Assembly: GCA_007693385.1 (NCBI GenBank)
Contig: REDR01000028.1
Coordinates: 83,597-147,596 of the forward strand
DNA length: 64,000 bases
Reading direction: 5' to 3'
From: Anaerolineaceae bacterium
Lineage (GTDB): Bacteria > Chloroflexota > Anaerolineae > Aggregatilineales > Phototrophicaceae
A program made the position numbers and the translations under genes. Under the pieces are notes generated by a model that saw only the letters and a program-made list of their open reading frames with translations, was not told the DNA's origin and searched no databases. Positions 18,236-27,177 of the stretch are shown here, piece after piece. How positions within the stretch are numbered: position 1 is the stretch's first letter; each line of letters begins with the position of its first letter.

Positions 18236-20872
18236 CTAATCGCTCAACATCTGATAGGCGTTCTGCGCGTAATCCAGCGCCGAGCCTTTGGCCGGCTTCA
18301 ACGCCTTGCCGGACGCCTGCACGGAGGCGATAGCCGCCTCGACATCCGCCCGTAGTTGTACCAGATCGCGGTCATTCGGTTCGTACTGCGTCGCCGCGTC
18401 GATCAACATGCCAGCGATGGCGGCATACGATTTACTCCGTAACAGCAGACGCGCCAGATCAACCACCAGACTCACGATGTTGTCCTTGTCCTCCATCACC
18501 AGCGCCAGATACAACGCCTGCCGATAACGCAACACCGCATCGCCCAATTCGCCCGCTTGCACGGCGGCATAGGCCAGACTGTTGAGCTGTAACGCCTCTT
18601 CTTCCTGATCGCCCACTTCGCGGGCGATGTACAGCGCCGACGTGTGGAAGCGCATCGCCTCCGACCAGCGCTGAAGATCGCTAAACGCGCTCCCCAGCCC
18701 GCCCATCACGCGCCCTTCATAGTCGCGCTTCTCCTGCGCTTTGAACAACGCCAGCGCTTGCTCTAGCGTGTCGATGGCGGTTTCGGCGTCGCCGTCATCC
18801 AGTTGCGCGTAACCGAGTTTGAATAGCACGATAGCTTCGTGTTGCTGGTCGTCGGTGCGCCGCGTCAACGTCAGCGCCGAGCTATAATCCTGTATCGCCT
18901 GCCCGGATTCGCCCAGCAATTGCCGCGCATCGCCCAGCGTCATATACAGTTGAATCAGCGTGATGTCGTCGGCCAGCGATTGCGCGATACGCACGCCCCG
19001 CGCCGCGTGCATGATGGCCGGTTGCGGGTTGGCCGTCTTGACCATCAACGCGGAGAGCATGTCTTCCGCTTCCAGTATGCCCTCTTGATCGTCAATGGAC
19101 TCATACGCCGATAGCACTTCGGTATACGCGGCGATGGCTTCGTTATCCATACCGGCGGATACCTGACGCGCCGACATCTCTTTTAACAGCGCGATCTGCT
19201 CGTCCGTGTCGCCGGATTGCCGCGCCGCGCCTAGCGCATTGCGTAGCGCCACATCGTCCATCGTCTCGATTGTCTGCGGGGCGGCGGGCGGCGGTGGGGG
19301 AGGCGGCTCACTCATCATGTCTTCCGGCGACACTTCCGGCGCGGGTGGCGGCGGCGGCATAGCGATCACGTCCTCCGGCGCAGATGGTGGCGCGGCCACA
19401 TCGTCCATGCCGAGCAGGTCGTCGTCATCGTCGGCATAGTCATCATCGAACGCTTCATCGTCGTCTTCGTCATCAACGCTGACCACGTTGTACAGACGGC
19501 GAGCGCCGGTATCGTCATCTTCCACCGGCTCCAGCGCGTCCTCATCGACGGCGTATTCGTCGGAGTCCGGCGCGTCGTCGTCATCGTCCAGCACCGGCAC
19601 GACGGGGCGCTCCTCTTCGGGATAGGCGGGGAACGGCGAACCACCGGCGCTGACATCGCGCATCCGCATCAGGTCGTAGACGTAGCCGCGTTCGTGCGCG
19701 AAGTCGCCCGCGTCGTTCAACACGGCGGCCAGATCGAGCGCGGTCTGCCGATCCCCTTGCTTTTGCGCCCACAGCGCCAGCGCTAAAAATGTGTCCATCT
19801 CCGCCGCGAGTTTATCGTATTGCGGCGCGTCGGCGTATTTGTCGGCGTAATCGTTGATGGCGGTCTGCGCTTTCTGGCGCAAGCCGTCCAGCTTACCGGC
19901 GTTACTCAAATAACGGTGCGCGAATTGATAAACGACGGGGTGCATCCGGTAGTGATAACCGCCGTAGCGCGTGGTGCGCTCGACCATGTGCAACTGCGTC
20001 AAAATGTTCATCGCCTGCTCAACAGAGGCCGACTGTGCGCCGCTGACCATGCTCAATAGCTCGCCCGTCGCGCCATTGGGGAACAGCGCCCCCATAATCA
20101 GCATCAAACCCTGTAGCGCGTTATTCAAAGCGCGGAAGCTGACCGTCAACGCCAGCGTGACGCCGGTCGCGCCACTGGATGCCGCCACCTGACCGACCAG
20201 CTTGAGGAAGGTATCCGGCGTTTGCTTGCTGGCGACCATCGCCCGCGCCGCGATGATGACGCTCAACGGCGATGTGCCGATAGTCTGCACGATCTCGAAC
20301 ACGTCGTCGTCGTACTCATTGACCGCGACGCGCCCCTCCCGCTTGAACAGGGCGGCGGCCTGATCGTCTTGCAGTGAGGGGACGTGTACCGTCTCCCACG
20401 GGCCGCTATATGCTTCCGGCGCGACGATCAACAACGGCAGACCATCAGCGCACCGGCTGATGAAGCGCGATAGCACGCCGGCGTCAATCGTGCCGTCAAT
20501 GACGATGAACGGCTTGTGCGTGCGTAGCGTGTTCTCCACCGCGCCGACCATGCCTAGCGGCGTGTCCGCGTTGGCGATCTCCGCGATGCCATACGCCCGC
20601 CCGACGCGCACCAGCAATTCCTCCAGACGCGGCTCATCAACATTCATCCATAGCACCCCCGCCGGTTGCTGGACGTAAGCGCTGGCGAGTGTCGCGGCGA
20701 GCGCGGTACGTCCGGCACCAGCCGCGCCATACAGCAGTACCGCTTCATTGGCTTTGAGGTGCGTGTATACCTTCGCTAGAATAGCCTCCCGTCCGATCAG
20801 CTTTCCCGCGCTCATCACCGGGAGCTGTTTGGCGTCCTTTGCAATCGCTTCATGTGGCGTGTCTACGGCCAT
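18236..20872 (-). CDS. STAND/NB-ARC-like NTPase with acidic/proline linker and C-terminal TPRs
   Basis: An 878-residue cytoplasmic protein. The N-terminal NTPase (~15-290) has Walker A GAAGAGRTALA and a Walker B-like strand FIVIDGT, followed by winged-helix and helical regions as in signal-transducing STAND ATPases. A central ~70-residue stretch is nearly pure Asp/Glu (about residues 425-490), followed by two polyproline clusters (~500-540). The C-terminal third (~560-850) is helical with repeated TPR-type units (GQAIQDYSSALTLTRR, GDAETAIDTLEQALALFKAQ, LGDAVLRYRQALYLALV). The start at 20872 is chosen because GAGGA lies 8 bases upstream; ATGs at 20878 and 20890 are alternatives. STAND proteins oligomerise when a ligand binds their repeat sensor. 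It is the first gene of a unit with a PII-like protein and a Ser/Thr kinase. Confidence 0.78.
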   Translation of the reverse strand: MAVDTPHEAIAKDAKQLPVMSAGKLIGREAILAKVYTHLKANEAVLLYGAAGAGRTALAATLASAYVQQPAGVLWMNVDEPRLEELLVRVGRAYGIAEIANADTPLGMVGAVENTLRTHKPFIVIDGTIDAGVLSRFISRCADGLPLLIVAPEAYSGPWETVHVPSLQDDQAAALFKREGRVAVNEYDDDVFEIVQTIGTSPLSVIIAARAMVASKQTPDTFLKLVGQVAASSGATGVTLALTVSFRALNNALQGLMLIMGALFPNGATGELLSMVSGAQSASVEQAMNILTQLHMVERTTRYGGYHYRMHPVVYQFAHRYLSNAGKLDGLRQKAQTAINDYADKYADAPQYDKLAAEMDTFLALALWAQKQGDRQTALDLAAVLNDAGDFAHERGYVYDLMRMRDVSAGGSPFPAYPEEERPVVPVLDDDDDAPDSDEYAVDEDALEPVEDDDTGARRLYNVVSVDDEDDDEAFDDDYADDDDDLLGMDDVAAPPSAPEDVIAMPPPPPAPEVSPEDMMSEPPPPPPPAAPQTIETMDDVALRNALGAARQSGDTDEQIALLKEMSARQVSAGMDNEAIAAYTEVLSAYESIDDQEGILEAEDMLSALMVKTANPQPAIMHAARGVRIAQSLADDITLIQLYMTLGDARQLLGESGQAIQDYSSALTLTRRTDDQQHEAIVLFKLGYAQLDDGDAETAIDTLEQALALFKAQEKRDYEGRVMGGLGSAFSDLQRWSEAMRFHTSALYIAREVGDQEEEALQLNSLAYAAVQAGELGDAVLRYRQALYLALVMEDKDNIVSLVVDLARLLLRSKSYAAIAGMLIDAATQYEPNDRDLVQLRADVEAAIASVQASGKALKPAKGSALDYAQNAYQMLSD

Positions 20873-20890
20873 TTGCATGATCCTCAACAT

Positions 20891-21214
20891 GACGAAAACC
20901 GATTAAGATGGCACGGTTTGCTTTTAACCGTTAACGATAGGGGTGACGCCCGTCATTATAGCGCGTGCCCCCTAACAGTATAACCCGCCACAAGCTAAGC
21001 GGCAATTTTCCCTTTGAATACAGTTATATTTCAATTGTGTGCGCGGTGGGCATCCCACCATACCGCAGATGCCAAAAACAAGAAACACACCGTTTAGATG
21101 CACCGGACGATATGCGCCTAATTGCACGCAAAATCAATCAATCTGTGTTATACTCTGTCGTAATTATGGCACATTTCATATTTCATCGATTGAGTTTTCA
21201 TCGGAGGTAGCACC
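20891..21214. other. Divergent intergenic region (324 bp)
   Basis: The only gap above 300 bp. It separates the divergent NTPase and coaE genes. On the plus strand it holds an extended -10 element. Nothing else coding or structured is evident; an 81-codon open frame here has no ribosome-binding site and no recognisable protein character. Confidence 0.5.
21146..21154 (+). promoter_or_regulatory. Extended -10 promoter of coaE-GNAT gene
   Basis: TGTTATACT is an extended -10 (TG-N-TATACT), 60 bp upstream of the GTG start. A TTGCAC at 21122 is too far (21 bp) to serve as a normal -35, as expected for an extended -10 promoter. Confidence 0.5.
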
Positions 21215-22468
21215 GTGAGTCGTTGGGGAAATAAGTACGTGATCGGCCTCACGGGGAACATCGCGGTTGGTAAGAGCGTTGTGCGTCAAATGTTACAGCA
21301 TCTCGGCGCGGTGACGATTGACGCCGACGGACTAGCACATCAGGCGATGTCCCCGGGCGCACCGGCCTACAAGCCGGTTGTCGAAACATTCGGCCAGATC
21401 ATCTTGAACCCGGATAAGACGATCAACCGCGCCATGCTGGGCAGTATGGTCTTTTCTAATCCGATGCTATTGGAAAAACTGGAGGCGATCACCCATCCGG
21501 TGATCGGTGGCGCGATTGATACGCTGGTCATGCGAGCCAAGCAGAAGGTAGTCGTCATCGAGGCGATCAAGCTACTGGAGGGCGATCTCGCCAAGAGCGT
21601 TAATGAGGTCTGGGTGGTGGACGCCAGCCCGAAATCGCAGTATGCCCGCCTGACCGGAAAACGCAAGATGTCGCCCGACGACGCCAAGCGGCGCATCCAG
21701 TCACAGAATCCGCAAGAAGAGAAGCGGGCGGCGGCCGATGTCATCATCAACAACGATGGCAACGTAGAGCAGACATGGCAACAGGTACAGGCCGCATGGA
21801 ACAAGATCAAAGCTAAGCTTCAGCCCAAACCCGCGCCGGACGACACGCAACCCGCCGCACCCACACGGCCATCCAAACCGGCAACGCCGCCTGAACCGGC
21901 GACACCCGCGCCCGCCCAGCAGACGACACCGCCCGCGCCGCAGACTCCCGCCGTCACGTCGGGCACCGACGCCATCGACACCAGCGAGATTAACGTCAAG
22001 CGCGGGATGCCCAACCACGCCGAGATCATCGCCGATTTCATGCGTAAAGAGACCGGTAACGATGTCGGGCGCATGGACGTTATCATGTCGTTCGGGCAGA
22101 AGAGCTATCTCATCGCCCAGCACGGCGATGCCGTCGTCGGCGTCATCGGCTGGCAGGTGGAAAACCTCATCACCCGCGCCGACGAGCTATACGTCGAGGA
22201 CGTGCCGCAGAAATCATCGGTGATCTACGCGCTATCGGAATCCATCGAAGAAGCATCGCGTGAACTGCAAAGCGAAGTCAGCTTCGTGTTCTTGCCACCG
22301 GACAGTCAGGAACGCGCCGCCGTATTCGTGCAGGCAGGCTATGAAATGACCACCATCGAGCAGATCAAGATTCCGGCATGGCGCGAAGCGGTGCAGGAAC
22401 TCATGGATGAGGGCACGCTGGTCTTACAAAAGCGCCTGCGCGATGATCGCGTGTTGAAGCCGATCTAA
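21215..22468 (+). CDS. coaE: Dephospho-CoA kinase fused to a GNAT-like acetyltransferase domain
   Basis: A 417-residue fusion. Residues ~8-200 are dephospho-CoA kinase, the last step of CoA synthesis: P-loop GLTGNIAVGKS (~11-21), IDADGLAHQAM, and a lid segment with LTGKRKMSPDDAKRRIQSQ. A ~50-residue Pro/Thr/Ala linker (~201-254) joins it to a C-terminal ~150-residue domain with GNAT character (AVVGVIGWQVENL, then DELYVE and a helix after SVIYAL, ending in AGYEMTTIE). GNAT enzymes use acetyl-CoA, so the fusion joins CoA production and use; catalytic activity of the C-domain is not established. Length is about twice that of a normal CoaE. The start is GTG, seven bases after GGAGGT. Confidence 0.88.
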   Translation: MSRWGNKYVIGLTGNIAVGKSVVRQMLQHLGAVTIDADGLAHQAMSPGAPAYKPVVETFGQIILNPDKTINRAMLGSMVFSNPMLLEKLEAITHPVIGGAIDTLVMRAKQKVVVIEAIKLLEGDLAKSVNEVWVVDASPKSQYARLTGKRKMSPDDAKRRIQSQNPQEEKRAAADVIINNDGNVEQTWQQVQAAWNKIKAKLQPKPAPDDTQPAAPTRPSKPATPPEPATPAPAQQTTPPAPQTPAVTSGTDAIDTSEINVKRGMPNHAEIIADFMRKETGNDVGRMDVIMSFGQKSYLIAQHGDAVVGVIGWQVENLITRADELYVEDVPQKSSVIYALSESIEEASRELQSEVSFVFLPPDSQERAAVFVQAGYEMTTIEQIKIPAWREAVQELMDEGTLVLQKRLRDDRVLKPI

Positions 22469-22552
22469 GCCATGATCGGCGATCTAAACCTGTGATCGTC
22501 CGCAATGATCGACTAGAATAACGTCCATGTGCCGCATAATTTGAGGGACGCT

Positions 22553-22858
22553 ATGCAAATTCGCACTTTTCCGCCCCTGTCATGGGCGCTCAGTTACCCG
22601 CGCCTCAGCGCGTGGGTCATCCTCTCGGCAGGCATGATCGCCCTGCTGGTCATCGAAGCACGCGACATCGGCTTATCCGCCGGTAACTGGCTGGCGCTGA
22701 TCGTGGCGACGGTACTGGTCGCCGGTGCGTGCGTGTGGATCGTTAGCTGGGAAGATGCCGACGACAGCGCCGACTCTGCCGACGACGCGCCAGCAGACGA
22801 TACCGACGCGCCAGCAGACTCTGCCGACGCCGAAAAATCTGCCGAGACAACCACCTGA
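22553..22858 (+). CDS. Small two-helix membrane protein with acidic tail
   Basis: A 101-residue protein of unknown function. Two membrane helices (~20-38 and ~47-68) are followed by an Asp/Ala/Ser-rich acidic tail of about 30 residues with repeated D-A-P-A-D-S-A-D type units. The ATG at 22553 follows GAGGGA; a GTG at 22529 is less likely. It lies 84 bp after the CoaE fusion and may be read from the same promoter. Confidence 0.65.
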   Translation: MQIRTFPPLSWALSYPRLSAWVILSAGMIALLVIEARDIGLSAGNWLALIVATVLVAGACVWIVSWEDADDSADSADDAPADDTDAPADSADAEKSAETTT

Positions 22859-22888
22859 ACCCGCACCCGACAGGCAAGAATATGCTAA

Positions 22889-22920
22889 AAACAGCCGGTA
22901 AAATCCTATACCGGCTGTTT
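22889..22920 (+). terminator. Intrinsic terminator after 22553-22858
   Basis: A perfect 12-bp stem AAACAGCCGGTA/TACCGGCTGTTT with an 8-nt loop. The T-run is short (TTT). Confidence 0.75.
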
Positions 22921-23122
22921 CGTGTACATTTGTAACAATTTTACACCGTCAAATTTCCCCTATAATCGCCAATATAAAAAACTTGTGGGATAACGTTATA
23001 TATGTTAAATTCCTGCATGTGTTCGCGCATGTCATCATCTGTTGGCGTGGATACAGCGTGTACGCGCCCTTTGTGTGTATGCGTCGGAAAGTTAGTTCTT
23101 CTTATTTCAGGAGGAAAGTGAC

Positions 23123-24865
23123 ATGAGTAAAGCTATTCGCCTTGCGGTACTCAGCAGTCTGCTGATTATCGTCACCTCGTTGTCCGGTGCGCTCGCCGTT
23201 CGTGCCCAGCAAAGCACGCTGGTCATCGGCTTCTCACAGGAACCGCCCAATCTGTTCCCGCTTAATAACCTCGCCTATGGCGGCCTGCTAGAGAATTTCT
23301 ACGTCCGTAACCTGTGGGAGTTCGATGTCGAGAACACCGCCTATCCGGTTATGGCAACGGAAATCCCGTCCGAAGAAAACGGGCGCGTGGTATTCACCGA
23401 AGACGGTGACACCGCCGTGACCGTCACCCTGCGCGAAGGGATGCTGTGGTCTGACGGTACGCCGATCACCGCCGCCGACTGCGAAGTGTGGCACACCATC
23501 CGTAGCGACTCCAGCACGTCAGCCAGCGTCAACCGCGCCGCCTACCCGTCGGCCGTCAGCAGTTTTGAAATCGACGCTGAAGACCCCCTCACGTTCACCA
23601 TCACCTACAACGGTCTGTTCCCCGACTATGTAGGCGCTAACGAGCGTGCCGAATGCCAGTACCCCGGCCATATCTTCGGCCCGATGATCGAAGACGGTGG
23701 CGTGCTGGAAGATAACGACTACTTCCTCGGCGGTGCGGACTTCGACGGCCTCAAGACCGTCGGCTATGGCCCGTACGCGATGGAAAGCTGGGACATCGGT
23801 AGCGTGGCGACCTTCGTCCGCAATCCGTTCTGGGATGGCCCCGAACCGGCATGGGATCGCGTTGTCGTGCCGTTCATCGCCGAAAGCGCCCAGATGCGTA
23901 ACGCGCTACAGCAGGGCGAAATCGACGTTGCCTTCAACTGGGGCGACGATCAATTCGACAACTACGCCAGCATCGCCGATGTTGAGGTCTTCAACGTGCC
24001 CAGCGTGTTCGCTGATGCGCTGTGGATCCGTAGCGGTGAGCTGGGCAACAGCGACAATCACGGCGGCGACGCGCTGATGGACGTGAGCGTACGTCAGGCC
24101 ATCGCCCACGCGATTGACCGCATCAACCTCGCCGAAGAACTGGTCGCGCCCGGCATCCCGGTGCCGCCCGCATGGTATCCGTCGCAATTCTGGCCGGATG
24201 ATCTGGTCTTCCTCGAGTACAACCCCGACGGCGCCCGCGCCCTGCTGGACGAAGCCGGCTGGGTCGAGACTGGCGCTCCGTTGATTGACGGCGGCGACGG
24301 CGTCCGCGCCAAAGACGGCGTTGAACTAAGCAACCTGCGCCTCGTCAGCACGCAAGACGAACTACGCAACAACTACCAGATTTTCATTCAGGACTATCTG
24401 GCGGAAATCGGTATCGGCGTTGACGTGCAGATCATCCCGGCGACCACGCTGTTCGCCAGCTTCGTTGACGGCGGCACGCTGACCAACTACGAGTGGGACC
24501 TGGCGGTCTTCGCTTACAGCGTCAACCCGCTAACACCGGTAGGCATCCCAACCGCCTTCGGTTGTGAGGGTGTCCCGACCACCGACAACCCCGACGGCTT
24601 CAACCCGTGGCAGTTCTGCGATCCGGAATACGATGAAATTGATCGCCTGCTCGCCAACACCTTGCCCGGGCCGGAGCGTGAAGAGTTGACCCATGAAGCG
24701 GTACGCCTTCACACCGACTTCGCCTTCTGGAACGGCCTGCGCACCCGCGTGACGTGGTACGCGGTGTACGACACCGTTGTGAATCCGGAAAGCGTGGCGG
24801 CCAACGTCGGCGCTCTTAGCTCCAACTGGTTCGCCATGATCGAGCTGTGGGAACCGGCGGGTTAA
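23123..24865 (+). CDS. ABC transporter substrate-binding protein, oligopeptide/nickel family (SBP_bac_5)
   Basis: A 580-residue exported family 5 solute-binding protein that captures oligopeptides or similar ligands for an importer. The signal peptide covers ~1-29 (ending V-R-A-Q-Q) and has no lipobox cysteine, unusual if the cell lacks an outer membrane. The family signature is seen as VTLREGMLWSDGTPITAADCEVW (in part) near residue 95, followed by VGYGPYAMESWD and the DVSVRQAIAHAIDR motif (~319-332). AGGAGG precedes the ATG at an ideal distance; a TATAAT at 22961-22966 is a likely -10. Two permease genes follow on the same strand after a 103-bp gap with a stem-loop, but no ATPase gene follows. 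Confidence 0.92.
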   Translation: MSKAIRLAVLSSLLIIVTSLSGALAVRAQQSTLVIGFSQEPPNLFPLNNLAYGGLLENFYVRNLWEFDVENTAYPVMATEIPSEENGRVVFTEDGDTAVTVTLREGMLWSDGTPITAADCEVWHTIRSDSSTSASVNRAAYPSAVSSFEIDAEDPLTFTITYNGLFPDYVGANERAECQYPGHIFGPMIEDGGVLEDNDYFLGGADFDGLKTVGYGPYAMESWDIGSVATFVRNPFWDGPEPAWDRVVVPFIAESAQMRNALQQGEIDVAFNWGDDQFDNYASIADVEVFNVPSVFADALWIRSGELGNSDNHGGDALMDVSVRQAIAHAIDRINLAEELVAPGIPVPPAWYPSQFWPDDLVFLEYNPDGARALLDEAGWVETGAPLIDGGDGVRAKDGVELSNLRLVSTQDELRNNYQIFIQDYLAEIGIGVDVQIIPATTLFASFVDGGTLTNYEWDLAVFAYSVNPLTPVGIPTAFGCEGVPTTDNPDGFNPWQFCDPEYDEIDRLLANTLPGPEREELTHEAVRLHTDFAFWNGLRTRVTWYAVYDTVVNPESVAANVGALSSNWFAMIELWEPAG

Positions 24866-24901
24866 GCTGACCATCTTTCTGTAGTGTATGCAATACTGCT
24901 G

Positions 24902-24924
24902 GGCGGGGACGTTGTGTCCCCGCC
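24902..24924 (+). promoter_or_regulatory. Intercistronic stem-loop between binding protein and permease genes
   Basis: A 9-bp perfect stem GGCGGGGAC/GTCCCCGCC around GTTGT, without a T-run. Such stem-loops commonly stabilise the upstream binding-protein mRNA or partly stop transcription so that the permeases are made in smaller amount. Confidence 0.6.
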
Positions 24925-24968
24925 TAGTTCATTCTGTTACCGCGAGACGATGATAGGTTGCGTTGCTT

Positions 24969-26003
24969 ATGACCCAATACATCATACGCCGAGTCATGCA
25001 GGCGATCCCGTTATTATTCTTGATTAGCGTCTTCGTTTTCTTCCTCATCCGGCAGGCGGGCGACCCGTTCGCCGGACGTATTCTGGAAGCAGGCACCAGC
25101 GCCGAAGACCTCTCCCGACAAAGACGCGCCGCCGGACTAACTGATCCGGTCTGGCTACAGTTCATCCACTGGTATCTGGGCGATGACTGGTATCAGCGCG
25201 ATTTAAGCGGCGACGGCGAGCCGGATACATTCGGCAGGCGACAGGGCATCCTGCGCGGCGATCTGGGCGTTTCGGTGCAACGCAATGAGCCAGTCGTCAA
25301 GACCATCCGGCGCTTCTTACCGTGGACGTTGCTACTCGGCGCAACCGCGCTGACGACGACCATCGTATTCGGCGTCGCCATCGGCATGTTAGCCTCGCTA
25401 CGACCTTATTCCATATTTGATAACATCGTCACCACACTCTCATTCGTCACCTTCTCGACGCCGATTTTCTTGATCGCGCTATTGAGCGTGTTCATCTTCT
25501 CCGTCAAGTTTCGAGAATGGGGCTTGCCCTATCTACCAACCGGCGGCACATCCGACTGGCGTGCCGGTGGCGCGACATTCGGCGACGTTGCCCAGCGACT
25601 GATCCTGCCGACGGTCAGCCTCGCCGCCATTCAGATCGCGGCTTATTCGCGCTTCATCCGCGCCAGCATGTTGGACGTGCTGAATTCGGACTACATCCGC
25701 ACCGCCCACGCCAAAGGACTCAAGCGGCGGCGCGTGGTCATGCTTCATGCGTTCAAGAACGCCTCGTTCCCGCTTATCACGCTGGTGGCGCTGGACATTC
25801 CGGTTTTCCTCAGTGGGGCAGTCGTCACGGAGACCATCTTCTCGTGGCCGGGCATGGGCAAGCTGTTCATCGACAGCCTCAACCAGCTCGACCCGCCGAT
25901 CCTGTTGGCCTTCACGCTGTTCGTCGCGCTGACGGTGGTCACAATGCAGTTGATCGCCGATATTGTTTACGCATGGGTTGACCCGCGAGTCCGCTATACA
26001 TAG
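24969..26003 (+). CDS. ABC transporter permease, DppB/OppB type
   Basis: A 344-residue inner-membrane permease of the oligopeptide/nickel importer family. The N-terminal helix (MTQYIIRRVMQAIPLLFLISV) is typical of DppB. The BPD transport domain (~110-340) has a loop with RTAHAKGLKRRRVVMLHAF, matching the EAA motif that contacts the ATPase. Six membrane helices can be placed. The ATG at 24969 is preferred over TTG at 24963. It is followed 12 bp later by the second permease. Confidence 0.92.
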   Translation: MTQYIIRRVMQAIPLLFLISVFVFFLIRQAGDPFAGRILEAGTSAEDLSRQRRAAGLTDPVWLQFIHWYLGDDWYQRDLSGDGEPDTFGRRQGILRGDLGVSVQRNEPVVKTIRRFLPWTLLLGATALTTTIVFGVAIGMLASLRPYSIFDNIVTTLSFVTFSTPIFLIALLSVFIFSVKFREWGLPYLPTGGTSDWRAGGATFGDVAQRLILPTVSLAAIQIAAYSRFIRASMLDVLNSDYIRTAHAKGLKRRRVVMLHAFKNASFPLITLVALDIPVFLSGAVVTETIFSWPGMGKLFIDSLNQLDPPILLAFTLFVALTVVTMQLIADIVYAWVDPRVRYT

Positions 26004-26015
26004 GGAAGTGTGAAA

Positions 26016-27002
26016 ATGGCAGTCGATACGATCAACAACGCGCCCATCGTGGCGCTGAAAAGTGAACCCAAGCCGCGCTCTTTGATACAAATCGCGATCC
26101 GCCGTTACCTGCGGCATCGCATGGCGGTTTTCGGCACGTTTCTATTGCTCGGCGTGATCTTGTTCATCACGCTCGGCTCGTTGTTCTACCGCGAATCCGA
26201 AGGCAACATGACGCGCTTGCGTGGCCGCGAAGCCCCGCCCGGCACGCTCATCACGGTAGACCGGCGCGGCGATAGTGGCGAGATGAAAACCGCGATTCTC
26301 GGCACCGACATTAGCGGGCGCGATGTGTTCATCCGTCTGATCTACGGCGGGCAAATCTCCATCGCCATCGGCGTGACTTCGGTCACTATCGCGGTCACGC
26401 TCGGCACGATCATCGGGCTGGTAGCCGGTTATTTTGGCGGCTGGGTGGATGGCATCCTCAGTCGAATAACGGAGGTCTTTCTCGCCATCCCCGCGCTGAT
26501 CTTACTGCTTGTGTTGTCGGCGGTATTCTCCAAAGATACCGCCACCGTCGAATTGTTCGGACGAACGTTAAGCCGGACGGTCATCTACATCGTGCTATTG
26601 ATCGGCTTCACAAGCTGGATGCCGCTGTCGCGCATCGTGCGGAGTCAGGTCTTGTCGATCAAAGAGCAAGAGTACATCCTCGCGGCGCGGGCGATTGGCG
26701 TGCGTAATTTCGCCATCATCTTCCGCCATCTGTTGCCGAACGTGGTCGCGCCGATTGTGGTCGCGGCGACTCTCGGCGTCGGCACCGCCATCATCACCGA
26801 AGCCTACCTCAGCTTTCTCGGCTTCGGCGTGCAACCGCCGACGGCGACATGGGGCAACATCATCGACGGCGCACGCGGCCACATTGACAATCGCTGGTGG
26901 CTGTGGGTGTTTCCCGGCTCGATGATCGTCATGACCGTGCTGGCGATCAATTTCATCGGCGACGGCCTGCGCGACGCACTCGATCCGCGCTCCATCGAAT
27001 GA
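26016..27002 (+). CDS. ABC transporter permease, DppC/OppC type
   Basis: A 328-residue permease partner of the preceding gene. The N-terminal OppC segment (RRYLRHRMAVFGTFLLLGVILF) is followed by an extracytoplasmic loop and the BPD transport domain (~115-325) with the EAA-type loop ILAARAIGVRNFAIIFRHLLPN. The C-terminus GDGLRDALDPRSIE is typical of DppC. AGGGAAG precedes the ATG at 26016; GTGs at 26008 and 26010 are less likely. No DppD/DppF ATPase follows; the operon ends in a hairpin terminator. Confidence 0.92.
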   Translation: MAVDTINNAPIVALKSEPKPRSLIQIAIRRYLRHRMAVFGTFLLLGVILFITLGSLFYRESEGNMTRLRGREAPPGTLITVDRRGDSGEMKTAILGTDISGRDVFIRLIYGGQISIAIGVTSVTIAVTLGTIIGLVAGYFGGWVDGILSRITEVFLAIPALILLLVLSAVFSKDTATVELFGRTLSRTVIYIVLLIGFTSWMPLSRIVRSQVLSIKEQEYILAARAIGVRNFAIIFRHLLPNVVAPIVVAATLGVGTAIITEAYLSFLGFGVQPPTATWGNIIDGARGHIDNRWWLWVFPGSMIVMTVLAINFIGDGLRDALDPRSIE

Positions 27003-27004
27003 AC

Positions 27005-27034
27005 CAGCGTAGGCGCAATTCAGCGTAGGCGCAA
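27005..27034 (+). repeat. Tandem 14-bp direct repeat
   Basis: CAGCGTAGGCGCAA occurs at 27005-27018 and again at 27021-27034, directly in front of the GGGCGCAA-type hairpin. It appears to be a partial duplication of the left arm of the dispersed hairpin family. Confidence 0.65.
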
Positions 27035-27036
27035 AA

Positions 27037-27068
27037 TCGGGCGCAATACGTTGCGCCCGACGGCTTTT
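27037..27068 (+). terminator. Terminator of permease operon made from a GGGCGCAA-type repeat
   Basis: A perfect 10-bp stem TCGGGCGCAA/TTGCGCCCGA with loop TACG, followed by a short T-run (27065-27068). Confidence 0.7.
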
Positions 27069-27084
27069 CACCGCGTTCAATGTA

Positions 27085-27112
27085 TTGGCGTCTGCGGCGG
27101 AGCGTGTATAAT
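27085..27112 (+). promoter_or_regulatory. Promoter of the sortase operon
   Basis: TTGGCG (27085-27090) and a perfect TATAAT (27107-27112) are separated by 16 bp, 65 bp upstream of the sortase start. Confidence 0.6.
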
Positions 27113-27177
27113 ATAAAGATGTCGTCCGCCTCCCATGCGGACGGCAACCTGACGCAAAATAAGCAGGCATACAAATC

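Noticed and set aside
20965..21210. 81-codon frame in the NTPase-coaE gap
   Set aside because: No ribosome-binding site, it runs over the likely coaE promoter, and the translation lacks any domain-like pattern.
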